From Corynebacterium freneyi (lineage in GTDB: Bacteria > Actinomycetota > Actinomycetes > Mycobacteriales > Mycobacteriaceae), in the NCBI RefSeq assembly GCF_030408835.1, contig NZ_CP047357.1, positions 558,001-622,000 of the forward strand: a DNA stretch of 64,000 nucleotides. Direction: 5' to 3'. Under the pieces are notes generated by a model. It did not search any database and was not told the DNA's origin. It saw only the letters and a list, made by a program, of their open reading frames with translations. The position numbers and the translations under genes are program-made. Shown piece after piece: positions 26,569 through 35,949 of the stretch (its first letter is position 1; each line of letters begins with the position of its first letter).

Positions 26569-26592
26569 GCTTTGCGACGACCGTCGTAAAGC
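26569..26592. repeat. CGTCGTAAAGC hairpin, wbbL-manC intergenic
   Basis: GCTTTGCGAC (26569-26578) and GTCGTAAAGC (26583-26592) pair with a 4-nt loop and one G-U. It is the mirror arrangement of the element at 22305-22335 and ends 26 bp before the manC start. Confidence 0.6.
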
Positions 26593-26617
26593 GAAACCCG
26601 GGAGGAATCCTTCAACC

Positions 26618-27730
26618 ATGACCACCCATGACACGTCCACCACGGACGCGGCCGAACTGGCGGCGAACACCGACGCGGTGATCCTCGTCGGCGGGCAGGG
26701 CACTCGCCTGCGGCCGCTGACCGTCGGCACCCCGAAGCCGATGCTGCCCACCGCCGGCGTGCCGTTCCTGGAGCACCTGCTCGGGCGCATCAAGGCGGCC
26801 GGCATGACGCACGTGGTGCTGGGGACGTCGTACAAGGCGGAAGTGTTCGAGGAGCACTTCGGCGACGGCTCCGACCTGGGCCTCGAGATCGAGTACGTGG
26901 TGGAGGACGAGCCGCTGGGCACCGGCGGCGGCATCCGCAACGTCTACGATCGCCTGCGGCACGACACCGTCATGGTGTTCAACGGCGACGTGCTCGGCGG
27001 CACGGACCTGCGGGCGATTCTGGCGACCCACGCCGAGAAGAACGCCGACGTGACCATGCACCTGGTCCGCGTCCCGGACCCGCGCGCCTTCGGATGCGTC
27101 CCCACCGACGACGACGGTCGTGTCCTGGAGTTCCTGGAAAAGACCCAGGATCCGCCGACCGACCAGATCAACGCCGGCTGCTACGTGTTCCGACGTGACC
27201 TCATCGGGAAGATCCCCGCCGGCCGCGCCATCAGCGTCGAGCGCGAGATCTTCCCCTCGCTGCTGGACAACGGGCGCCGGGTGTACGGGTACGTCGACTA
27301 CGCGTACTGGCGTGACATGGGCACCCCGGCGGACTTCGTGCGCGGGTCGTCGGACCTGGTGCGCGGCATTGCGCCGTCGCCGCTGCTGCAGGGGCGTCAC
27401 GGCGAGTCGCTCGTCGACGATTCCGCCTCCCTCGGCGGTGGGGCGCTGCTGTACGGCGGCACAGTCGTCGGCCGCGGCGCCGAGATCGGGGCCGGAGCGC
27501 GTCTGGACCAGACGGTCGTGTTCGACGGTGCGAAGATCGGCGCGGGTGCGGTGATCGAGCGGTCCATCATCGCGGCCGGCGCGACGATCGGGCCCCGGTG
27601 CGTCATCCGCGACGCGGTCATCGGCGAAGGTGCCGACGTCGGAGCGCGTTGCGAGCTCATTTCCGGGGCCCGAGTGTGGCCCGGGGTCGTGCTTCCCGAC
27701 GGTGGAGTGCGTTTCTCCACCGATGTGTGA
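26618..27730 (+). CDS. manC: Mannose-1-phosphate guanylyltransferase (nucleotidyltransferase with left-handed beta-helix)
   Basis: 370 residues. The N-terminal nucleotidyltransferase starts VILVGGQGTRLRPLTVGTPKPMLP; VFNGDVLGG and NAGCYVFRRDLIGKIP follow. The C-terminal third (from about 265) is hexapeptide-repeat beta-helix (GAEIGAGARLDQTVVFDGAKIG). It makes GDP-mannose from mannose-1-phosphate and GTP for lipomannan and phosphatidylinositol mannosides. It corresponds to the ManB/RmlA2-named gene next to wbbL in relatives. The start is the ATG at 26618, 12 nt after GGGAGGAA; the hairpin element lies just upstream. Confidence 0.87.
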   Translation: MTTHDTSTTDAAELAANTDAVILVGGQGTRLRPLTVGTPKPMLPTAGVPFLEHLLGRIKAAGMTHVVLGTSYKAEVFEEHFGDGSDLGLEIEYVVEDEPLGTGGGIRNVYDRLRHDTVMVFNGDVLGGTDLRAILATHAEKNADVTMHLVRVPDPRAFGCVPTDDDGRVLEFLEKTQDPPTDQINAGCYVFRRDLIGKIPAGRAISVEREIFPSLLDNGRRVYGYVDYAYWRDMGTPADFVRGSSDLVRGIAPSPLLQGRHGESLVDDSASLGGGALLYGGTVVGRGAEIGAGARLDQTVVFDGAKIGAGAVIERSIIAAGATIGPRCVIRDAVIGEGADVGARCELISGARVWPGVVLPDGGVRFSTDV

Positions 27731-27745
27731 CGCGGATCACTGAAC

Positions 27746-27777
27746 GGGGGTGAAGTCTCAACCCGGGCTTCATCCCC
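27746..27777. terminator. Stem-loop after manC
   Basis: GGGGGTGAAG and CTTCATCCCC pair over 10 bp with one G-U and a 12-nt loop, 15 bp past the manC stop. No T run follows, so it may be a weak terminator. Confidence 0.45.
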
Positions 27778-27866
27778 CACGCCGGGGGGACCGGCTCCAG
27801 GGCGCTTCCTGAGTTTTCGCGGTGAATTATCCCGACCGCTTGACCTTCATGGGGTTTCACGTGTGT

Positions 27867-27884
27867 AATCACAAGTGTGTGATT
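27867..27884. promoter_or_regulatory. Palindrome upstream of whcD
   Basis: AATCACAAGTGTGTGATT has perfect 7-bp arms around AGTG, 72 bp before the whcD start. An overlapping TGTGTAATCACA is a second short palindrome. The spacing does not fit the GlxR consensus; the binding factor is unknown. Confidence 0.5.
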
Positions 27885-27955
27885 GCGGGAGGACCCGAGC
27901 CGGGCCCGCGTCGCCAGACCGAATTTCCACCCCGTTGACCTGGCAGGAGGCCCGC

Positions 27956-28321
27956 ATGGATGAATCCACCGTGTTCGGCGGACGTGCCGTGGGACGGGAT
28001 TCGAGCGTGGGGGAGTCCCAGGTGCACGAAACGACGGCAGTCGAGCAACCCCGCCCGTTGGTGGATTGGGCCGACGACCTGACCGGGCTGTTTGACGCGG
28101 TCGACGAGGATTGGCAGGAGCAGGCGCTGTGCGCCCAGACCGATCCCGAGGCGTTCTTCCCCGAGAAGGGCGGCTCCACCCGCGAAGCCAAGCGCATCTG
28201 CCGCGCCTGCGGCGTACGCGACGAGTGCCTCGAGTTCGCCCTCGCCAACGACGAGCGCTTCGGCATCTGGGGCGGCCTGTCCGAGCGTGAGCGCCGCCGC
28301 CTGAAAAAGCAGATCGGTTAG
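27956..28321 (+). CDS. whcD: WhiB-family iron-sulfur regulator, WhiB2/WhcD type
   Basis: 121 residues. Four cysteines (C59, C82, C85, C91) for a [4Fe-4S] cluster in the C-x22-C-x2-C-x5-C pattern, then GIWGGLSERERRRLKK, the turn and basic patch that meet DNA or sigma factor. The N-terminal 50 residues are acidic and variable. WhiB2-class proteins control septation and cell division in actinobacteria. The start is the ATG after GGCAGGAGGCCCGC. The conserved place before a DUF3499 gene and pmmA supports the WhiB2 assignment. A strong terminator follows. Confidence 0.92.
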   Translation: MDESTVFGGRAVGRDSSVGESQVHETTAVEQPRPLVDWADDLTGLFDAVDEDWQEQALCAQTDPEAFFPEKGGSTREAKRICRACGVRDECLEFALANDERFGIWGGLSERERRRLKKQIG

Positions 28322-28337
28322 GCGCGAATCCGCCAAG

Positions 28338-28366
28338 AAGACCCGGTGTTCGCCGGGTCTTTTTTT
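28338..28366 (+). terminator. Rho-independent terminator of whcD
   Basis: AAGACCCGG and CCGGGTCTT form a 9-bp stem with a 6-nt loop, ending in seven T. This is the clearest intrinsic terminator in the window. Confidence 0.92.
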
Positions 28367-28399
28367 CGTGCCCGGACTTTTCGTGCCCGGCCCAGCCAC

Positions 28400-28858
28400 C
28401 TAGAAGTTGTCGTCGTACCCCGGGTCGACGACGGAGGGGTCGACGTTGAGGTGCACCGCGACGAGGCGGGCGAGGACGTTGCGAAGCACGTCGTTCAGGT
28501 CGGCGGGCGTCGGCGCGCGCTTTTCGACGGGCCGGCGGAACACCACGATGCGGGGGCGCGTCGGACGGCCCAGGCGGTCCACCCCGGCGGGGATGAGCCT
28601 GCCGAGGGGGATCGGCCCGTCGGCGGCGATTTCGTCGGGAAGCAGGGCGCCGGGGTGGAGGTGCATGAGCGGCACGGTGTCGACGGCGATGTCGAGGTGG
28701 ATGAGCTGATCGTGCCACCGGGCCTCGATGGGCGCGTAGGCGTCGAGCACGGCCTGGTCGAACGCCTCGCTGCGGCTGCGCCACCGCGGGACCTCCGGTG
28801 GGAGGAGGGGGCCGCGCGGGCCGCGGCCGCGGCGCTCGATGCGACGGGAGACGTTCAT
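28400..28858 (-). CDS. Metallopeptidase-family-like protein (Rv3259 position), HExxH not seen
   Basis: 152 residues. By context (between whiB2 and the DUF3499 gene) and by the RIVVFRRPVEKRA segment it belongs to the small zincin-like family represented by Rv3259. The stretch where that family often shows an HExxH zinc motif reads LRNVLARLVAVHLNVDP, which lacks it, so peptidase activity is doubtful. The ATG at 28858 has no ribosome site; a TAGACT hexamer 8 nt upstream indicates leaderless expression. A longer frame to 28927 would run across that promoter. Confidence 0.7.
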   Translation of the reverse strand: MNVSRRIERRGRGPRGPLLPPEVPRWRSRSEAFDQAVLDAYAPIEARWHDQLIHLDIAVDTVPLMHLHPGALLPDEIAADGPIPLGRLIPAGVDRLGRPTRPRIVVFRRPVEKRAPTPADLNDVLRNVLARLVAVHLNVDPSVVDPGYDDNF

Positions 28859-28866
28859 GGGCGCCA

Positions 28867-28872
28867 AGTCTA
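28867..28872 (-). promoter_or_regulatory. -10-like TAGACT, leaderless promoter
   Basis: The hexamer lies 8 nt before the ATG of the zincin-like gene on the minus strand. The divergent DUF3499 gene has the same hexamer in the same role. Confidence 0.55.
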
Positions 28873-28997
28873 TGGCCGCCGTGGGCAAGCGGGTCGAAGG
28901 CGCTCCGGCGGGCCGTCGCAAAGCCACGCAACGCCCCGAAAAGCCCCGCGAAACGGGAAATCCGGGGCCTCGGCTACCTGAACCTCAACCCAGGGTC

Positions 28998-29003
28998 TAG
29001 ACT
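28998..29003 (+). promoter_or_regulatory. -10-like TAGACT, leaderless promoter of DUF3499 gene
   Basis: TAGACT ends 7 nt before the GTG at 29011, and no Shine-Dalgarno sequence is present. Confidence 0.6.
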
Positions 29004-29010
29004 TTCGGGC

Positions 29011-29403
29011 GTGAGTCAATTCCGCCGCTGCTGCAGGCCGGGGTGCGGCAAGCCCGCCATCGCCACCCTGACCTACGCCTATTCCGAGTCCACCGCCGTC
29101 GTCGGGCCGCTGGCCGCCGCCAGCGAGCCCCACAGCTGGGACCTGTGCGAACGACACGCGCAGTCCATCACAGCACCGCTCGGCTGGGAGCTGGTGCGCT
29201 ACGACCTCCCCGGCGAACACGCCGATGACGACGACCTCACCGCCCTGGCCGAGGCCGTCCGCGAAGCCGGACGCCAGGCCACCGGCCTCGTCCTGCGCGA
29301 CGAAGGCGAGCCCCGCTGGTCGCAGGTCGACCCGGCCCGCCACCCTTCGCGCCGCTCCGCGCGCACCCACTTGCACGTGGTGCCGGACCCCGACGACGAG
29401 TAG
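29011..29403 (+). CDS. DUF3499 protein (zinc-ribbon-like, conserved in actinobacteria)
   Basis: 130 residues. The N-terminus SQFRRCCRPGCGKPAIATLTY plus a later WDLCERHA gives a Cys/His set that could bind zinc. The middle is acidic (ADDDDLTALAEAV) and the C-terminus basic. No function is established; it is found between whiB2 and phosphomannomutase across the order (Rv3258c). The start is a leaderless GTG. Confidence 0.85.
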   Translation: MSQFRRCCRPGCGKPAIATLTYAYSESTAVVGPLAAASEPHSWDLCERHAQSITAPLGWELVRYDLPGEHADDDDLTALAEAVREAGRQATGLVLRDEGEPRWSQVDPARHPSRRSARTHLHVVPDPDDE

Positions 29404-29455
29404 GGGTAACATTCCGCTCCGACGGAGAATCGAACAAGGAGCGAGGACGGCACAA

Positions 29456-30835
29456 GTGACCAAGCGCAGCCGGGCGGCCATCGACGCCGTGATCAAGGCT
29501 TACGACGTTCGCGGCGTGGTGGGCGAGGGCATCGACGAAGAACTCATGCGCGACGCCGGAGCGGCCTTCGGTCTGCTGATGCGCCGCGAGGGGGCGCAGC
29601 GCATCGCCGTCGGACACGACATGCGCGACTCCTCCCCTGGACTGTCCCGCGCGTTCGCGGAAGGCGCGGCGGGGCAGGGCGTCGACGTGGTCATGCTCGG
29701 GCTGACCTCGACCGACGAGCTGTACTACGTCTCCGGCACCCTCGACTGCCCCGGAGCGATGTTCACCGCGTCGCACAACCCGGCCGAGTACAACGGCATC
29801 AAGCTGTGCCGCGCCGGCGCGCGCCCCGTGGGCCAGGAATCCGGCCTCGGCGAAATCAAGGACCTTCTGGTGACGGGGGTGCCGGACTACGACGGCGAGG
29901 CCGGCGAGATCTCCGAGCGCGACGTACTGGCCGGTTACGCCGACTTCCTGCGCGGCCTGGTCGACCTGGACTCCGGCCGGAAGCTCACCGTCGCCGTCGA
30001 CGCGGGCAACGGCATGGCGGGCCTGACCGCCCCGGCCGTCCTCGGCGACGTGTGCGACGTCCGCGACCTGTACTTCGAGCTCGACGGCAACTTCCCCAAC
30101 CACGAGGCCAACCCGCTGGAACCGGCGAACCTGGTGGACCTGCAGAAGTTCACCGTCGAACAGGGCGCCGACATCGGCCTGGCCTTCGACGGCGACGCCG
30201 ACCGCTGCTTCGTCGTCGACGAGAAGGGCGACCCGGTGTCGCCGTCGGCGATTTGCGCGCTCATCGCCACCCGGTACCTCGCCGACGATCCGGGGGCGGT
30301 GATCATCCACAACCTGATCACCTCGGCCGTCGTTCCGGAGATGATCATCGAGGCCGGCGGCATCCCCGTGCGCACCCGCGTGGGCCATTCGTTCATCAAG
30401 GCGCGGATGGCGGAAACCTCCGCCGTCTTCGGTGGCGAGCATTCCGCGCACTACTACTTCCGCGAGTTTTGGAACGCCGACTCCGGCATGCTCGCCGCCC
30501 TGCACGTTCTGGCGGCGTTGGCGGAGCAGGACAAGCCGCTGAGCGAGTTCATGGCGGAGTTCGACCGCTACGAGCAGTCCGGCGAGATCAACTCCCGTCT
30601 GGGGTCGGCCGCGGAGCAGCTGGAGAAGCAGGAGAAGATCTCCGAGGTCTTCGCCGCCCGCACCCGCGAGCATGACTGGGTCGACGGCCTGACCATCGGC
30701 CTGAAGGATTCGAAGGCCTGGTTCAACGTCCGGGCCTCCAACACGGAGCCGCTGCTGCGCCTCAACGTCGAGGCCCCGACGCGCGAGGAGGTCGACGCGA
30801 TCGTCGACGAGGTGCTGTCGATCATCCGCTCCTGA
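29456..30835 (+). CDS. pmmA: Phosphomannomutase/phosphoglucomutase
   Basis: 459 residues, alpha-D-phosphohexomutase family. The phosphoserine loop TASHNP is at about 105-110, the metal loop DGDADR at about 245-250, the sugar-binding GEHSAHYYFRE in domain 3, and RASNTEP in the C-terminal phosphate-binding domain. It interconverts mannose-6- and mannose-1-phosphate, supplying ManC. The GTG start is preceded by AAGGAGCGAGG at slightly long spacing. manA lies two genes downstream, so the whole fructose-6-P to GDP-mannose route is encoded in 7 kb. Confidence 0.93.
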   Translation: MTKRSRAAIDAVIKAYDVRGVVGEGIDEELMRDAGAAFGLLMRREGAQRIAVGHDMRDSSPGLSRAFAEGAAGQGVDVVMLGLTSTDELYYVSGTLDCPGAMFTASHNPAEYNGIKLCRAGARPVGQESGLGEIKDLLVTGVPDYDGEAGEISERDVLAGYADFLRGLVDLDSGRKLTVAVDAGNGMAGLTAPAVLGDVCDVRDLYFELDGNFPNHEANPLEPANLVDLQKFTVEQGADIGLAFDGDADRCFVVDEKGDPVSPSAICALIATRYLADDPGAVIIHNLITSAVVPEMIIEAGGIPVRTRVGHSFIKARMAETSAVFGGEHSAHYYFREFWNADSGMLAALHVLAALAEQDKPLSEFMAEFDRYEQSGEINSRLGSAAEQLEKQEKISEVFAARTREHDWVDGLTIGLKDSKAWFNVRASNTEPLLRLNVEAPTREEVDAIVDEVLSIIRS

Positions 30836-30859
30836 CCCGTTTTCCGGCATGCTGGGGGC

Positions 30860-31855
30860 ATGGATCCGCATAGTCTGACGTTGACCGCCGCCGCCGAGGG
30901 GGCGCACCTCCGCGCCGCGGCGTCGGCCGCCGCCGATGGGCTTTTCGACGATCTGCCGGAACCCCGCGCGGTCGTGTTGATCACCAACGAGTCGCGGGCC
31001 AGGCTGGCGGCGGAAGCGGTCATCGCGTTGGCCGCCGATGCGCGGGCGCCGATCACCATCGCCCGGTCGTTGCCGCGGTTCGTGGGGGCGCTGGATTTGG
31101 TGTTCGTGCTCACCGACGATCCGGGCGACCCCATCGCCGAGGTGCTCGCCGAGGCGGATCGGCGCGGCGCGGCGACGGTGCTCGTCGATCCGGGGGAGGG
31201 GCCGGTGCGGGCGGCGGCGTCGCCGCGCACGGTCGTGGTGCCCCGCCCCGCGATGTCGGCGGTGGGGTCGTTTTGCGGGTACGTGGGGGCGGTGCTGGGT
31301 GCGCTCACCGCGGCCCGGGTCACCGCGTTGGGGCCGGCGGCGGTGCTCGACGACGTCGCCGATGCCGTGGATGCGGAGGCCGTCGCCTGCGCCCCGGATC
31401 GTGATCTGCTGGTCAATCCGGCCCGCCAGTGGGCGGAGTGGATGCGCGGGCATTCGGTCGTCGTCGCCGGAGAGGGAGACGTGTGGCGCACGGTGGCGGA
31501 GCTCGCGGCGGCGTGGTTGCTCGATGCGGGGTTGCCGGCGCATGGCACGACGGTGTCGGACATGCTGCGCGCGTCGGGGGCGTTGGCTCCGTCGCCGGCG
31601 GCCGCGCTCGACGATCTCTTCCATGACCCGCTGATCGATGGTCCGGTCGACGGAGGCCGGATGTTACCCTTGAGCGTCATTGCCGTGACTTCCCCGGCCG
31701 ACGCGCCGGCCGTTCGTGCGCGTCTGGAGCCCTTCGAGTGGGCCCGCGTGGAATGCCCCGCCGAGGAGGTCGAGGTCCGCCATCCGTTGGTGGACGTCTG
31801 CGTCACCGCGGCCCGCGTGGCTGCGGCGGCGGCTTATGTACCTGAGGAGGGATGA
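30860..31855 (+). CDS. TobH-like / SIS-related hypothetical protein
   Basis: 331 residues. It is rich in Ala, with two alternating alpha/beta halves (VVLITNESRARLAAEAVIAL and VIAVTSPADAPAVRARLEP) resembling the phosphosugar isomerase (SIS) fold of Rv3256c/TobH-type proteins. No active-site signature can be assigned. It lies 24 bp after pmmA and 6 bp before manA, so a role in phosphomannose metabolism is suggested by context only. The ATG has CATGCT 6 nt upstream and no ribosome site. Confidence 0.78.
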   Translation: MDPHSLTLTAAAEGAHLRAAASAAADGLFDDLPEPRAVVLITNESRARLAAEAVIALAADARAPITIARSLPRFVGALDLVFVLTDDPGDPIAEVLAEADRRGAATVLVDPGEGPVRAAASPRTVVVPRPAMSAVGSFCGYVGAVLGALTAARVTALGPAAVLDDVADAVDAEAVACAPDRDLLVNPARQWAEWMRGHSVVVAGEGDVWRTVAELAAAWLLDAGLPAHGTTVSDMLRASGALAPSPAAALDDLFHDPLIDGPVDGGRMLPLSVIAVTSPADAPAVRARLEPFEWARVECPAEEVEVRHPLVDVCVTAARVAAAAAYVPEEG

Positions 31856-31861
31856 CGCCCG

Positions 31862-33052
31862 ATGGAGCGCATCGATGCGGTCATGCAGTCGTACCCGTGG
31901 GGGTCGCGGACGTTGATCGCCGAGCTCATGGGGCAGGAGTCGCCGTCGGCGCGGCCGCAGGCGGAGGCCTGGTTCGGGGCGCATCCGTTGGCTCCGTCGC
32001 CGGTGGCGGGGCGGCCGTTGACGGAGGTCATCGCCGATGACCCCGATGCCGCGCTGGGCCCGGCTGCGGGCATGGCGGACGGTACGCTGCCGTTTTTGTT
32101 GAAGATCCTCGCCGCCGCCGAGCCCCTGTCGCTGCAGGCGCATCCGACGCTGGAGCAGGCGAAGGCCGGGTATGCGGCGGAGAACGAGCTCGGCCTCGCG
32201 CCGACGGCTCCGCACCGCAATTACCGCGATGCGAACCACAAGCCGGAGCTCATCGTCGCGCTGACCCGGTTCGAGGCGTTGGCCGGTTTCCGGCCGGTGG
32301 AACGGACCCGGGAGCTTTTCGACGAGCTGGCCATCCCGGAACTCGGCCACTACACGGTGCTGCTCGATGCGCCGTCCGCCGAAGAGGGGCTGCGTGCGTT
32401 GTTCACGACGTGGCTCACCCTGCCCAGCCGGGTGTTGGGCGATCTGGTCGAGGCGGTGCGCGCCGCGTGCGCCGCGTACGAGGGCGACGGTTGGGTCGGC
32501 CAGGTTGCCGCGACGACCGCCGACATCGCGGCGCGGTACCCGGGTGATCCGGGCGTGCTGGCGTCGATGCTGCTCAACCGCATCACCCTGGAGCCCGGCG
32601 AGGGCATTTACCTCGGCGCGGGACAGCTGCACGCGTACCTGTCGGGCATGGGCGTGGAGATCATGGCCAATTCCGACAACGTGTTGCGCGGCGGTTTGAC
32701 GTCGAAGCACGTCGACGTCGTGGAATTGCTGCGGGTGTTGAACTTCTCTCCGGCGGTGGATCCGGTCGTCCGTCCGATCGTCGACGGTGCGGTGTCGACG
32801 TACCCGACCGACGCCGCCGAATTCCGTCTGACGCGGGTCAGCATCCCGGCGGGGGATTCGGTGGCGGTGCCCACGACGGGTGCGGCCATCGTCCTCGTCG
32901 TGGAGGGCGCCGCCGAGGTGTCGTCGCGGTCCGGCGAGGTGCGCCTGTCCCCGGGTGGGGCGGCGTGGGTGCCGGCGTGCGAGACGGACCGCGTGCTGCG
33001 GTCGGTCGGCGGCGCGCCGGTCGAGGCGTTCGTGGCCTCGGTGCCTGCGTAA
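31862..33052 (+). CDS. manA: Mannose-6-phosphate isomerase, class I
   Basis: 396 residues. The zinc-site segment LSLQAHPTLEQAKAGYAAEN, NHKPELIVALTRFEALAGF and YLGAGQLHAYLSGMGVEIMANSDNVLRGGLTSKHVDV are class I signatures. It converts fructose-6-phosphate to mannose-6-phosphate, the entry to mannan and rhamnose-independent envelope sugars. The start is the ATG 6 bp after the previous stop, with GAGGAGGG overlapping that gene's end. Confidence 0.94.
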   Translation: MERIDAVMQSYPWGSRTLIAELMGQESPSARPQAEAWFGAHPLAPSPVAGRPLTEVIADDPDAALGPAAGMADGTLPFLLKILAAAEPLSLQAHPTLEQAKAGYAAENELGLAPTAPHRNYRDANHKPELIVALTRFEALAGFRPVERTRELFDELAIPELGHYTVLLDAPSAEEGLRALFTTWLTLPSRVLGDLVEAVRAACAAYEGDGWVGQVAATTADIAARYPGDPGVLASMLLNRITLEPGEGIYLGAGQLHAYLSGMGVEIMANSDNVLRGGLTSKHVDVVELLRVLNFSPAVDPVVRPIVDGAVSTYPTDAAEFRLTRVSIPAGDSVAVPTTGAAIVLVVEGAAEVSSRSGEVRLSPGGAAWVPACETDRVLRSVGGAPVEAFVASVPA

Positions 33053-33062
33053 AACAGGGCGC

Positions 33063-33749
33063 CTAGTCTTCCCGATCCGCCCGGTCGGAGCCGTTGGCCG
33101 TGGCTCCGGTGGCGTTCGTGCCCTTGTCCGCGTCGTCGGCGGCGGTGGTGTCGGGCTTGGTGGGGGCGTCGTTTGCCCCGGAGGTGCCGTTCGTCCCGTT
33201 CTGCGCCGTGTCGGTGCCCTTGTTCGGCTTCTCCGGCTTTCCGCGATTTTCCGGATCCTCCGGCTTCTCCGGCTCGTCGAAGGGCCAGAGGGAGCCGGCC
33301 GAGTCGCCGTCCGGAGGCAGCAGCGGCTTCGGGCGCTCCGGGGTGGGCAGCGTCGGGAGCGTCGGCGTGGTGGACTCGGGGGTCTCCGAGGGGGTGGTCG
33401 ACGATTCGGTCGGGGGCGTCGTCGGCGACGACGGCGGAGGGGGAACGTCCGGGGTGCCCGTGGGCGCGGGGATCACGGCGCGGGGCGGCAGGTACGGGTC
33501 TTCGGCGGCATTGCCGCGGCCGGGACGCGACGGCGTCGGCACGACGGTGGTGGCGCGGTCGGGCGCTTGGGTGGAGGCGGAGTTCGAGGAGGGGTCTTCG
33601 CCGAGCTCCGAGTCGTCGGCGACGCGGGGCAGGTGCTCCTGGTCGGGTTCGGCGGGGTTGGGGCCGTCGATCGCCGAGGCGCCGGCGCACCCTGCGGTGG
33701 CGGCGGCCATGATGGCGGCGATCGCCAGGCCTGCGGTTCTGATGCGCAT
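33063..33749 (-). CDS. Putative lipoprotein, low-complexity Pro/Thr/Ser-rich
   Basis: 228 residues. A short basic start and a hydrophobic stretch end in the lipobox ATAGC (Cys21), so it should be lipid-anchored outside the membrane. The rest is disordered: Pro/Ser/Thr-rich (about 60-150), then Glu/Lys/Pro, then Asn/Asp/Gly-rich with many GTNG-like units. No domain is recognised. The start is the ATG at 33749 after GGAAGGGAG. It is convergent with manA (10 bp gap). Confidence 0.75.
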   Translation of the reverse strand: MRIRTAGLAIAAIMAAATAGCAGASAIDGPNPAEPDQEHLPRVADDSELGEDPSSNSASTQAPDRATTVVPTPSRPGRGNAAEDPYLPPRAVIPAPTGTPDVPPPPSSPTTPPTESSTTPSETPESTTPTLPTLPTPERPKPLLPPDGDSAGSLWPFDEPEKPEDPENRGKPEKPNKGTDTAQNGTNGTSGANDAPTKPDTTAADDADKGTNATGATANGSDRADRED

Positions 33750-34008
33750 GATCCCCGTCTCCCTTCCGTGGTGTCGACGGTTTCGAACCCGGTGGCTGCG
33801 CTGCAGATAAAGATTCGATCACCGTTTTGGCGGTTAACTTAACACACTCGTTATCTTCTGGAAAGGGGACCGGAGGGGGTGGTCGGGGCCCTTCGCGAGG
33901 TTCCCGGAAGGACAACTGTCGCCCCCGCGCTACGTCGTGGGGTAGAACATCGGGGTATGAGGGGGATCGCGGCGAGATCCCGTTCCGGCACCCGAAGGAG
34001 AAGCGCCA

Positions 34009-34374
34009 ATGTCCACGTGGGATTCCATCATCTTCAGCAGCGACGCCGTCACCGACCTGCTCGAGGAGGTGTCCGTCCTCGAGGACGACGATCTGTCCGG
34101 CGCCCTGCTCGACGCCTGCCGCCTGGCCGCCGGGGACGCGGACGACGACGAGGCCCGCGCGGGTCTCGGCGCCGCCACCGTCGCGGCGATCTGGTCGGGT
34201 GCGCCGTTCAGCGCGGGCCAGCTCGTCGACGAGTACCCGTTCATTCGCGAGGGCATCGGCTCGTGTCCGGAGGAGCTGCGCGAGGCGGCGGCCGAGACGT
34301 TCGACGTTTTGGTCCCCGGTTTGCCCGAAGACGAGCAGGAGGCCGTCGAGGATTTCGCCGAGGCCGTCAACTAG
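34009..34374 (+). CDS. DUF4259 domain protein
   Basis: 121 residues, acidic. MSTWDSIIFSSDAVTDLLEEV at the N-terminus is the usual start of DUF4259 proteins. No catalytic residues are evident and function is unknown. The start is the ATG after CGAAGGAGAAGCGCCA. It stands alone 85 bp before sahH. Confidence 0.8.
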   Translation: MSTWDSIIFSSDAVTDLLEEVSVLEDDDLSGALLDACRLAAGDADDDEARAGLGAATVAAIWSGAPFSAGQLVDEYPFIREGIGSCPEELREAAAETFDVLVPGLPEDEQEAVEDFAEAVN

Positions 34375-34393
34375 CCTGGTGAGCATTGCATGT

Positions 34394-34420
34394 TGCGCTG
34401 CATGATGCCCTGACAGCGCA
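34394..34420. promoter_or_regulatory. Inverted repeat upstream of sahH
   Basis: TGCGCTG and CAGCGCA (7-bp arms, 13-nt centre) lie 40 bp before the sahH start, where its promoter or 5' leader must be. It does not match the SAH riboswitch core. Confidence 0.3.
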
Positions 34421-34459
34421 GCGGAACACGTCGCGCACACGGAACACGGAAGAGGTCGC

Positions 34460-35912
<1,453 letters not shown>

Positions 35913-35914
<2 letters not shown>

Positions 35915-35944
35915 GTCGGGGAAGTCATGGGTCGGGGAAGTCAT
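35913..35944. repeat. 16-bp tandem duplication between sahH and tmk
   Basis: The unit GGTCGGGGAAGTCAT(C/G) occurs twice in succession. It creates an ATG at 35927 opening a 7-codon frame (M-G-R-G-S-H-R) whose TGA (35948-35950) overlaps the tmk ATG. Confidence 0.7.
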
Positions 35945-35949
35945 CGGTG

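Noticed and set aside
28338..28366. Riboswitch or small RNA after whcD
   Set aside because: A single stem with a T run directly after a stop codon is fully explained as an intrinsic terminator.
34376..34459. Possible SAH riboswitch before sahH
   Set aside because: The leader is short and lacks the conserved SAH-riboswitch core; only a simple inverted repeat is present.
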